Source: Oleispirillum sp963678075 (GTDB lineage Bacteria > Pseudomonadota > Alphaproteobacteria > Rhodospirillales > Rhodospirillaceae). From it: 64,000 bases of DNA. The translations under genes were made by a program, and so were the position numbers. Where the stretch lies: the NCBI GenBank assembly GCA_963678075.2, contig CAXXPK010000008.1:1-64000 (forward strand), written 5' to 3'. Positions 1-7,226 of this stretch are shown in pieces. How positions within the stretch are numbered: the first letter of the stretch is position 1; the number at the start of each line of letters is the position of its first letter. The notes beneath the pieces are model-generated. The model searched no databases, was not told where the DNA came from, and worked only from the letters and a program-made list of their open reading frames with translations.

Positions 1-1
1 T

Positions 2-25
2 AGCGCGGCGGGAAGCCTGTTCTGA
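2..25 (+). CDS. C-terminal tail of an upstream gene, probably nuoN
   Basis: The first bases read Ser-Ala-Ala-Gly-Ser-Leu-Phe-stop in one frame, ending just before birA. In Hyphomicrobiales the gene before birA is normally nuoN, a membrane subunit of complex I whose product commonly ends in a short hydrophobic tail of this kind. Only seven codons are visible, so the identity rests on gene order and not on homology. Confidence 0.35.
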   Translation, partial: SAAGSLF

Positions 26-33
26 GTAGCGCC

Positions 34-816
34 TTGGCTTTTTCGATCGGCGATCGGGCGAAGCTGGCGGGATACCGCGTGTCCGGCTTCGACAGCGTCG
101 GCTCGACCAATGCCGAAGCGCTCGCCGCGGCTGCCAAAGGTGATGCCGGACGGCACTGGTTTGCCGCGCTTGAGCAGACATCGGGGCGTGGACGGCGCGG
201 ACGCGCCTGGCACTCGCAAAAGGGCAATCTGGCGGCGAGCCTGCTGCTGGTCTTCCCCGAAGGCGGAGACCTGTCGAGCCTCGGTTTCGTTGCCGGCGTG
301 GCGCTGGCCGAGGCGCTCGCCGTTGTTGCGCCCGGCGCGTCAGTCAGCCTTAAGTGGCCCAACGACGCACTGCTCGACGGCAAGAAGCTCTCGGGCATCT
401 TGCTGGAGGCACAAACGCTGCCGGGAGGCGCCATCGCCATCGCCATCGGTATCGGCGTCAATATCGTTTCGGCGCCTCAGGATCTGCCGTATCCGACGGC
501 CGCGCTCGCTGACGCCGGCTTCGTGCTGACTGCCGAAACCGTGTTCGCGGCACTGGCCGAAAGCTTCGCCGAGATTTTCATCTTGTGGAACAATGGCGCC
601 GGTCTTGCCGAGGTGCTCGGTCTATGGCGTCGCCATGCCGCAGGGATTGGCGGGCCGATATCGGTCACAACCCCCGCGGGTCAGGTTTCCGGCAGTTTCG
701 AGGCCCTCGATGACTCCGGGCGGCTTCTCGTACGCACTGACAGCGGCGAGTTGGCAAAAATTGCTGCAGGCGATGTCCATTTCGGCATGGCGGCGAGTTT
801 TTCTGCCACCCACTGA
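34..816 (+). CDS. birA: Biotin--[acetyl-CoA-carboxylase] ligase
   Basis: This 260-residue enzyme activates biotin with ATP and attaches it to a lysine of biotin carboxyl carrier proteins in the cytoplasm. Visible family motifs are GSTN (residues 23-26), the biotinyl-AMP loop GRGRRGR (51-57) and KWPND (107-111) followed by the GKKLSGILLE stretch. There is no N-terminal winged helix, so it is the monofunctional form without the repressor activity of E. coli BirA. The start is a TTG nine bases after the preceding stop; the next in-frame Met lies well inside the protein. Its position before rnj matches the order in Hyphomicrobiales. Confidence 0.93.
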   Translation: MAFSIGDRAKLAGYRVSGFDSVGSTNAEALAAAAKGDAGRHWFAALEQTSGRGRRGRAWHSQKGNLAASLLLVFPEGGDLSSLGFVAGVALAEALAVVAPGASVSLKWPNDALLDGKKLSGILLEAQTLPGGAIAIAIGIGVNIVSAPQDLPYPTAALADAGFVLTAETVFAALAESFAEIFILWNNGAGLAEVLGLWRRHAAGIGGPISVTTPAGQVSGSFEALDDSGRLLVRTDSGELAKIAAGDVHFGMAASFSATH

Positions 817-878
817 GAGCGCGCATCCACGTCTTTTCCGCCCGGCGCAGGCGGCAACAACAAGGAATAGCAAAAGCC

Positions 879-2552
879 ATGGCGGCCGATCAGAGCGACG
901 AGCTGGTATTCGTTCCCCTCGGTGGGGTCGGCGAGATCGGCATGAACTTGGCGGCCTATGGCTTCGGACCGGCGCGGTCGCGCAAATGGATCGTCGTCGA
1001 TTGCGGAGTCGGTTTTGCCGGGCCGGACCTGCCGGGCGTCGACCTGATCATGCCCGACCCGAGTTTTCTCGAGGACGAGGGCGAAAACGTCCTGGCGCTG
1101 ATCGTCACCCATAGCCACGAAGACCATTACGGCGCCGTTCTCGATCTGTGGTCGGATTTCGAGCTGCCTGTCTACTGCACCGCCTTCACTGAGGCGATGA
1201 TTCGCGCCAAGCGTGCCGCCAACGAGATCACTGCGGACGTCGAAATCCGCCAGATGCACTATGGCAAGCCTTTCGATGTCGGCCCGTTCCACATCGAGGC
1301 GATCCAGGTGGCCCATTCCATTCCCGAAAGCTCGTCGATTCTGATCGAGACCAGTGTCGGACGTGCGCTCCACACCGGCGACTGGCGCCTCGACGACAGC
1401 CCGGTGCTCGGGCCGGGCACCGATATCGAACGCCTGAAGCGTATCGGCGCGGACGGTCGCGAACTGGCGCTGATCTGCGACAGCACCAATGCGCTGAAAG
1501 ACGGCGAGAGCGTTTCGGAATCGGTCATCGAGGCCAACCTGACCGAAATCATCGCCAAGGCCCCCAAGCGTGTTGCCTTGACGACCTTTGCATCCAATCT
1601 CGGGCGCGTCGTCGCCGTTGCGCGCGCGGCGCGCGCCGCCGGCCGCGAAGTGGTGCTGGCGGGCAGGGCGCTCCATCGCGTCGTCGCCATCGGGCGCGAG
1701 CTCGGCATGCTCGAAGGCGTGCCGCAGTTCCACGATCAGGACGTTTATGCGCAGCTGCCGCGCGACAAGGTGCTGTTGATCTGCACTGGCTCACAGGGCG
1801 AGTCGCGGGCCGCCGTGGCGCGCATCGCCGCCGGCGAGCATCCGAACATCGATCTCGACCCAGGTGACATGATGCTGTTCTCGTCCTGGGCCATTCCCGG
1901 CAATGAGCGGGCAGTAATCGATATCCAGAACGCCTTCATTTCCAAGGGCGTCGAGGTCGTCACCAATGCCGACCAGCTCATCCATGCCTCAGGCCATCCG
2001 CGCCGTGGCGAGCTCAAGCAGCTCTATGACTGGGTCAAGCCGGACATTCTCGTGCCGGTGCATGGTGAAGCATCCCACCTCACCGGCCATGCCCGCCTCG
2101 GGCGCGAGGAAGGCATCAAGACGGTGATGGAGATCCGCAATGGCGACATGGTGCGGTTGTTCCCCAAGCCCGAGCGCTTTCCCGGCGAGGTCCGGGTCGA
2201 CGAGCTTTATCTCGACGGCCAGATCCTGTGCACGCCCGAGGAAAGCAAGGTGCGCGACCGGCGCAGACTGAGCTATGGCGGTATGGCCGTCGTCTCCTTG
2301 TGCATTTCACGGACCGGCGACCTGGTCTCCGGACCCGACATTGCCATCGACGGCATACCGGACCTCGAAGACGAACCGGGCCCGGACGAGATCGCCTATC
2401 GCGCCGTTAAATCGGCGATGAAATCGATGCCTGCAAAGCGCCGCAATGATCCGGACATGGTGCTCGAAGCGGTGCGTCGGGCGGTACGGTCCGATCTCGC
2501 CGCCTATTGGGGAAGAAAGCCGAACGTCCGCATCTTCGTGCATCGGGTCTAG
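879..2552 (+). CDS. rnj: Ribonuclease J
   Basis: Ribonuclease J is a zinc-dependent metallo-beta-lactamase/beta-CASP nuclease with 5'-3' exonuclease and endonuclease activity, used in rRNA maturation and mRNA decay. The 557-residue product has the N-terminal glycine-rich VPLGGVGEIGMN segment, the zinc motif THSHEDH at residues 77-83, a second metal histidine in the LHTGDWRLDD region, and the beta-CASP stretch ending in VPVHGEASHL. The length fits the alphaproteobacterial family. It starts at an ATG with an AAGGA Shine-Dalgarno a little upstream and lies 62 bases after birA. Confidence 0.95.
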   Translation: MAADQSDELVFVPLGGVGEIGMNLAAYGFGPARSRKWIVVDCGVGFAGPDLPGVDLIMPDPSFLEDEGENVLALIVTHSHEDHYGAVLDLWSDFELPVYCTAFTEAMIRAKRAANEITADVEIRQMHYGKPFDVGPFHIEAIQVAHSIPESSSILIETSVGRALHTGDWRLDDSPVLGPGTDIERLKRIGADGRELALICDSTNALKDGESVSESVIEANLTEIIAKAPKRVALTTFASNLGRVVAVARAARAAGREVVLAGRALHRVVAIGRELGMLEGVPQFHDQDVYAQLPRDKVLLICTGSQGESRAAVARIAAGEHPNIDLDPGDMMLFSSWAIPGNERAVIDIQNAFISKGVEVVTNADQLIHASGHPRRGELKQLYDWVKPDILVPVHGEASHLTGHARLGREEGIKTVMEIRNGDMVRLFPKPERFPGEVRVDELYLDGQILCTPEESKVRDRRRLSYGGMAVVSLCISRTGDLVSGPDIAIDGIPDLEDEPGPDEIAYRAVKSAMKSMPAKRRNDPDMVLEAVRRAVRSDLAAYWGRKPNVRIFVHRV

Positions 2553-2615
2553 GTCTGGCGCTGAACCAGATGCCGTGGCCTGCGACGGATGTTCGAAGCA
2601 GGAGGGGAAAAGACT

Positions 2616-2858
2616 ATGTGGATCAGCTACGCGGCGCTTTATTTCATCCTGTGGTGGCTGTGCCTGTTCATCGTGCTGCCGTTCGGCGCGCGTAATCAGG
2701 CAGATGCCGGCGAGGTGGTCAAAGGAACCGAGCCCGGCGCGCCGGTGCTGTTCCGCCTCTGGCCGAGACTGCTGGCGACGTCAATTCTGGCGGCGGTGCT
2801 TCTGGTGCTGGTGATGTGGGGGCTGTCGAACCCCTATGTGCAGCGCTATTGGCAATAA
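2616..2858 (+). CDS. DUF1467 family small membrane protein
   Basis: This 80-residue protein has two hydrophobic helices (about residues 5-25 and 50-72) separated by a short polar loop beginning at NQADAGEVV. That pattern is typical of DUF1467 proteins, which lie between rnj and proS in Hyphomicrobiales. The ATG at 2616 was chosen because a strong AGGAGGGG ribosome-binding site sits 8 bases before it; the upstream in-frame ATG has none. The function is unknown; it is an inner-membrane protein by prediction. It follows rnj by 63 bases and is probably co-transcribed with it. Confidence 0.8.
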   Translation: MWISYAALYFILWWLCLFIVLPFGARNQADAGEVVKGTEPGAPVLFRLWPRLLATSILAAVLLVLVMWGLSNPYVQRYWQ

Positions 2859-2952
2859 TGCCGGGCGTCTGCTTCGAGCGCATTGGTGACTAGGCGCGCC
2901 GCTGCGGGGCGCTGCAACATCGGTTGCAGACGGCGTTTGCGACATCAATTTG

Positions 2953-2984
2953 GTAAAAAGAAAAGCAGGGCCGTGAGGCCCTGC
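2953..2984 (-). terminator. Rho-independent terminator, minus strand
   Basis: GCAGGGCC and GGCCCTGC pair perfectly around a GTGA loop (2965-2984). On the minus strand the stem is followed by TTTTCTTTTT, a good U-tract. The plus side has no T-run, so this terminates a minus-strand transcript, which fits the tiny gene at 3014-3127. Confidence 0.75.
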
Positions 2985-3013
2985 ATGATGAGTTGAACGA
3001 CAATCCGCTGGTC

Positions 3014-3127
3014 TTAGGCACCTTTTCGGGCAGCCAGCGCTCCTCCCTTGACGTTGTCGACGTCGCGGCGGTTTGATCCGCCTGTTTGCTTGGCGCGAAA
3101 CCTACCAGTATCATATTCTGATGTCAC
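3014..3127 (-). CDS. Hypothetical 37-residue protein in the gap before proS
   Basis: A short minus-strand frame begins at a GTG and ends in TAA 29 bases before a terminator pointing the same way. The predicted product is small, hydrophilic and basic, rich in Gly, Arg and Lys, ending KGGALAARKGA. It has no membrane helix or recognisable domain. The terminator supports a transcript here, but the Shine-Dalgarno is weak and the RNA could be non-coding. Everything else in the 457-base gap between DUF1467 and proS looks like spacer and the proS promoter region. Confidence 0.4.
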   Translation of the reverse strand: MTSEYDTGRFRAKQTGGSNRRDVDNVKGGALAARKGA

Positions 3128-3315
3128 GCACTTTTTCCCGGAAAGGTGCAGAATTGCAACAGTTACCACAAGCTGCCCTAATCTCGGCGGTGGTGATGTT
3201 TTCGCTCCGATTTGCTCTGTTTTATGTACGAAAGAATCGGTGTTTGGTCTAAACCGGATCCCGATTATCCGGCGCCGGCAAATCGGCCCGACCTGCTCGT
3301 TCGAGAGGACAGTCC

Positions 3316-4665
3316 ATGCGTTTTTCCCGATTCTTCCTTCCGGTCCTGCGTGAAGAGCCCAAGGAAGCCGAAATCGTCTCTCACAAGCTCATGCTGCGCG
3401 CCGGCCTGATCAGCCAGCAGGCGTCCGGGCTCTATGCCTGGCTGCCGCTCGGCTACAAGGTGCTGCGCAAGGTACAGGCGATCATCGAGCAGGAGCAGGA
3501 TCGCTCCGGCGCTGTCGAATTGCTGATGCCGACGCTGCAGTCCGCGGATCTGTGGCGCGAGAGCGGCCGCTATGACGACTATGGCAAGGAAATGCTGCGG
3601 ATCGTCGATCGCCACGAGCGCGATCTGTTGTACGGACCGACCAACGAGGAAATGATCACCTCGATTTTCAGGCAGTACGTGCGCTCCTACAAGGACCTGC
3701 CGCTCAACCTTTACCACATCCAGTGGAAGTTCCGCGACGAGATCAGGCCGCGCTTCGGCACCATGCGTTCGCGCGAGTTCCTGATGAAGGACGCCTATTC
3801 CTTCGATCTCGACAAGGAGCGGGCGGTCGAGGCCTATAACCGCATGTTCGTCGCCTATCTCAGGACCTTCCGGCGCATGGGGCTGACGGCAATCCCGATG
3901 CAGGCTGAGACCGGCCCGATCGGTGGTGACTTGAGCCATGAGTTCATCGTTCTGGCCGATACCGGCGAAAGTGCCGTATATTGCCATGCCGATCTGCTCG
4001 AAAAGCCGGTTCCCGGTCCCGATATCGATTTCAGGGGCGACCTGACCCCGATCGTCAATGACTGGACCTCGCTCTATGCGGCAACCGAGGACATGGTCGA
4101 CATGGCCGAGTTCGAACGCACGGTTCCCGAGGACAAGCGCATTTCGGCGCGCGGCATCGAGGTCGGGCAGACCTTCTATTTTGGTGACAAGTATTCCGCG
4201 CCGATGAAGGCGACCGTCACCGGGCAGGACGGGCAGGAGATTGCGGTTCATTCCGGCTCCTACGGCATCGGCCTGACCCGTGTCGTGCCGGCCGTTATCG
4301 AGGCCGGACACGATGAGAACGGCATCATCTGGCCGGTTTCGGTCGCACCCTTCGAGGCGATTCTCATCAGCCTGAAGGTCGGGGACGGCGAGTGCGATGC
4401 CGCATGCGAGCGGCTTTATGCCAGCCTCAGAACCGCCGGAATTGACGTGATCTATGACGACCGCGAGCAGGGCGCCGGAGCGAAATTCGCTACCGCCGAC
4501 CTTATCGGCATTCCCTACCAGTTGATCGTCGGTCCGCGCGGTCTCAAGGAAGGCAAGGTCGAGATCAAGCACCGCAAGGACGGTACCCGCGAGACCGTGG
4601 GCATCGAGGAGGCGCTGAAGCGCTTGTTGGAACTGATCGTGCCGGCACGTCTGGAAACCATTTGA
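3316..4665 (+). CDS. proS: Prolyl-tRNA synthetase, short alphaproteobacterial type
   Basis: This class II aminoacyl-tRNA synthetase charges tRNA-Pro. The 449-residue protein has class II motif 2 (FRDEIRPRFG followed by SREFLMKDAYSF), motif 3 (GIGLTRVVPAVIE with the HDENGIIWP segment), and a C-terminal anticodon-binding domain. The editing INS domain of E. coli ProS is absent, as is normal for alphaproteobacterial enzymes of about 440 residues. A GAGAGGA ribosome-binding site precedes the ATG. The stop overlaps the proposed start of lolC, so the three genes proS, lolC and lolD look like one transcription unit. Confidence 0.96.
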   Translation: MRFSRFFLPVLREEPKEAEIVSHKLMLRAGLISQQASGLYAWLPLGYKVLRKVQAIIEQEQDRSGAVELLMPTLQSADLWRESGRYDDYGKEMLRIVDRHERDLLYGPTNEEMITSIFRQYVRSYKDLPLNLYHIQWKFRDEIRPRFGTMRSREFLMKDAYSFDLDKERAVEAYNRMFVAYLRTFRRMGLTAIPMQAETGPIGGDLSHEFIVLADTGESAVYCHADLLEKPVPGPDIDFRGDLTPIVNDWTSLYAATEDMVDMAEFERTVPEDKRISARGIEVGQTFYFGDKYSAPMKATVTGQDGQEIAVHSGSYGIGLTRVVPAVIEAGHDENGIIWPVSVAPFEAILISLKVGDGECDAACERLYASLRTAGIDVIYDDREQGAGAKFATADLIGIPYQLIVGPRGLKEGKVEIKHRKDGTRETVGIEEALKRLLELIVPARLETI

Positions 4666-6029
4666 CACTGAATGCAACGCAAAAGCCTGGTAGCGCCACG
4701 CGGCCCTTCTCGGCTTTCGAATGGATGATCGCCGGGCGCTATTTGAGAGCCCGGCGCAAGGACACGTTCATCTCGGTCATCGCCTCGCTGACGCTTGTCG
4801 GCGTTGCCATCGGCGTGGCCACGCTCATCGTCGTCACCTCGGTGATGAACGGCTTCCGTGAGGAGCTGTTGAGCAAGATCCTCGGACTCAACGGCCATTT
4901 CACCGTCTATCCCATCGAGTCCAAGTTCACCGACTACAAGGACGACCTGATCAAATGGGAGGAGGTGCCGGGTGTGACCCATGCGGTCGCCTTTGTCCAA
5001 GGTGAGGCCCTGGCCTCCGGGTTCGGCGGCAGTACCGGCGTCAGCGTGCGCGGCATGGATCTCTCCGACATCAAGAAGCTGAACCTTTTGTATGACGGCG
5101 TCAGCCAGGGCGGCTGGGACGACTGGGATAGCGGCGAGGGGGCGGCGATCGGCTATCGGCTGGCCCAGAAGCTCGGCATCGCGGTCGGGGACGCTATCAC
5201 CATCGTTAACCCGAACGGTGCCGTTACGCCCTTCGGAACGACGCCACAGATCCGGTCCTATCCGGTCAATGTCATATTCAACCTCGGCATGGTCGAGTTC
5301 GACAGCTTCTATGCCTATCTGCCGATGAAGCCGGCCCAGCTCTATTTCAAGCAGTATGAAGACGTGTTGAAACCCGGCGCCAAGCAGCCGGCCATGGACG
5401 CAACCGACGCCGAGATAGATGCCGCCTATGAGCGGCACTATTTTGCCACCGGCGCCGAAATCTTCCTCAACAATCCCGACAGCGTCGACAAGCTGCGCCT
5501 GCCGCTGCAGATGGCGGTCGACCAACCCATGATCCTGACCGACTGGCGCCAGCGGAACGAAACGTTCTTTTCCGCGCTTCAGGTCGAGCGGGTGGTAATG
5601 TTCACCATCCTGTCGATGATCGTCGTCGTCGCCGCCTTCAACATCATTTCCTCGCTTGTCATGCTGGTGAAGGACAAGGGTAAGGACATCGCCGTGCTGC
5701 GCACCATCGGCGCAACGCGAGGCGCCATCATGCGGGTCTTCTGCATCACCGGCACCGCGATCGGGGTTGCCGGCACGGCTCTCGGACTTGTGCTCGGCCT
5801 GATCGTTGCCGCCAACGCCGAAACCTTGCGGGCCTTTTTCTCCGATCTCATTGGGGTTCGAATCTTTCCGCCCGAAGTGTTTTTCCTGTCGGCGCTGCCA
5901 TCGCGCGTCGATATGGGCGATGTCATCTTCATCACAGTCACGGCTCTGGTGCTGAGCGTGTTGGCGACGCTTTATCCCGCCTGGCGCGCTGCCCAGCACG
6001 ATCCGGTGGAGGCCTTGCGCTATGAGTGA
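4662..6029 (+). CDS. lolC: Lipoprotein-releasing ABC transporter permease (LolC/LolE type)
   Basis: This is the inner-membrane permease of the Lol system, which extracts outer-membrane lipoproteins and hands them to LolA. The 455-residue protein has one N-terminal membrane helix (about residues 38-62), a large periplasmic domain (about 65-300) and three C-terminal helices (about 310-335, 365-390, 415-440), the FtsX/MacB-type topology. Alphaproteobacteria usually carry a single LolC/E protein acting as a homodimer. The TTG start overlaps the proS stop; it keeps the conserved FSAFEWMIAGRYLRARR segment. The 3' end overlaps lolD by 8 bases, suggesting translational coupling. Confidence 0.93.
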   Translation: MTLNATQKPGSATRPFSAFEWMIAGRYLRARRKDTFISVIASLTLVGVAIGVATLIVVTSVMNGFREELLSKILGLNGHFTVYPIESKFTDYKDDLIKWEEVPGVTHAVAFVQGEALASGFGGSTGVSVRGMDLSDIKKLNLLYDGVSQGGWDDWDSGEGAAIGYRLAQKLGIAVGDAITIVNPNGAVTPFGTTPQIRSYPVNVIFNLGMVEFDSFYAYLPMKPAQLYFKQYEDVLKPGAKQPAMDATDAEIDAAYERHYFATGAEIFLNNPDSVDKLRLPLQMAVDQPMILTDWRQRNETFFSALQVERVVMFTILSMIVVVAAFNIISSLVMLVKDKGKDIAVLRTIGATRGAIMRVFCITGTAIGVAGTALGLVLGLIVAANAETLRAFFSDLIGVRIFPPEVFFLSALPSRVDMGDVIFITVTALVLSVLATLYPAWRAAQHDPVEALRYE

Positions 6030-6708
6030 GGTCTTTCTGTCGCTTGAAGAGGTGAGCTACAATTACGGCTCGGGCGAAGAGGTTCTGACCATCTTCGAGA
6101 ACGCTTCGCTGTCGGTGACGGCGGGCGAAATGGTGGCGCTGGTCGCACCATCGGGCGCCGGCAAATCGACGCTGCTACATGTGTGCGGGCTGCTTGAACG
6201 GGTACAGGCCGGCGAGGTCGGCGTCTGCGGGCTAAAGACAGCAGCGCTCTCGGACCGCGGACGCACGCAACTGCGCCGCGACCGCATCGGCTACGTCTAC
6301 CAGTTCCACCACCTTCTGCCGGAGTTCTCTGCCGTCGAGAACGTCATGTTGCCCCAGCTCATCGCCGGTATCGGACGAGAGTCTGCCCGAAAGCGCGCCG
6401 GGGAACTGCTCGAACTGATGGGGTTGGGCGACCGCGCCTCTCACCGCCCGGCGGAATTGTCGGGGGGCGAAGCCCAGCGCGTCGCCATTGCCCGGGCAGC
6501 GGCAAACCGCCCGCAGCTGATTCTCGCCGACGAACCGACCGGCAATCTCGATCCGGCGACCAGCGACAAGGTGTTTGACGCCCTGACGGCCTTGATCGCC
6601 AATGAAGGGGCCGCCGCACTGATCGCCACCCACAACCACGCCCTGGCGCGCCGCGCCAACAGGGTGGTGACGATCGCCGAGCACAGGGTTTCTCCGCTGG
6701 AACTTTAG
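6022..6708 (+). CDS. lolD: Lipoprotein-releasing ABC transporter ATPase
   Basis: LolD is the cytoplasmic ATPase that drives lipoprotein release by the LolC/E permease encoded just before it. In 228 residues it shows Walker A (APSGAGKST), the Q-loop region YVYQFHHLLPEF, the ABC signature LSGGEAQRVAIARA, Walker B (LILADEPTGNLD) and the switch histidine in ATHNHALARR. The Walker A begins with Ala instead of the usual Gly, a harmless variant position. It ends the proS-lolC-lolD unit. Confidence 0.95.
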   Translation: MSEVFLSLEEVSYNYGSGEEVLTIFENASLSVTAGEMVALVAPSGAGKSTLLHVCGLLERVQAGEVGVCGLKTAALSDRGRTQLRRDRIGYVYQFHHLLPEFSAVENVMLPQLIAGIGRESARKRAGELLELMGLGDRASHRPAELSGGEAQRVAIARAAANRPQLILADEPTGNLDPATSDKVFDALTALIANEGAAALIATHNHALARRANRVVTIAEHRVSPLEL

Positions 6709-6998
6709 CAGTACGGCTGCTCTGAAACCGACCTGCGCGAGACCGCAATCCCTCCGGCGAGAGCCGGCGTGTTGCAAGACCGGCTGCGCGTTTCCGAAAC
6801 GACGTCAACCGAGCGCGAAATCTCCCTGTTTTCCGAGCGAATGCGCCGACCACGGAACAAATCATGTACGTGCTGTTGTGGTAGATCGCCATCAGAGCTC
6901 GAATTTCCTGCATAAAAACAAGGAATTCGGGGAAAGCTTCCGCGCCTTAACTCCTCATTAAACTTGTCTCATGCCCAACCGGATTTCCCTCTGGACGA

Positions 6999-7013
6999 GA
7001 ACAAAAAAAGAAC
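6999..7013 (+). promoter_or_regulatory. LexA (SOS) box upstream of the SidA-like peptide and dnaE
   Basis: The sequence GAAC-A7-GAAC is a perfect match to the alphaproteobacterial LexA operator GAAC-N7-GAAC (equivalently GTTC-N7-GTTC), with an all-A spacer. It lies 36 bases before the start codon of the small membrane peptide at 7050. The same window encodes lexA with two such boxes of its own, so repression of this promoter until DNA damage is a reasonable inference. The rest of the 341-base gap after lolD shows no gene. Confidence 0.8.
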
Positions 7014-7049
7014 ATAGAAAGAAGGAACGAAAGAAGAACGGAGGCGAAA

Positions 7050-7148
7050 ATGATTGCGTTTATCAGGGAAGGCCTTGCCTTTGCGGCTCTGGCGACGTTC
7101 AGCGTTTCTGCGCTTATGTGGTTCGACGTGCTCACTCGCCTCAACTGA
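7050..7148 (+). CDS. 32-residue SOS-controlled membrane peptide, SidA-like
   Basis: A short frame starts at an ATG behind a clear GGAGGCG ribosome-binding site and encodes 32 residues. The charged N-terminus (MIAFIREG) is followed by one hydrophobic helix of about 18 residues, then a WFDVLTRLN tail. A perfect LexA box lies 36 bases upstream. In Caulobacter, SidA is a 29-residue inner-membrane peptide induced by DNA damage that blocks division through FtsW/FtsN, and by my recollection its gene is also next to dnaE. Size, topology, operator and position all agree; sequence homology could not be tested. Seen: the frame, the ribosome-binding site and the box. Inferred: the function. Confidence 0.7.
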   Translation: MIAFIREGLAFAALATFSVSALMWFDVLTRLN

Positions 7149-7226
7149 GGATAACGTGGACGAGGCGTGCCACCGTCTTGGCCGGCGAACGTCCGGGTGT
7201 CACAACTGCACGAAAAAGGAATCGCG

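Noticed and set aside
681..1733. Long minus-strand frame opposite rnj
   Set aside because: Shadow of rnj codon bias in GC-rich DNA; no domain, start signal or conserved neighbour.
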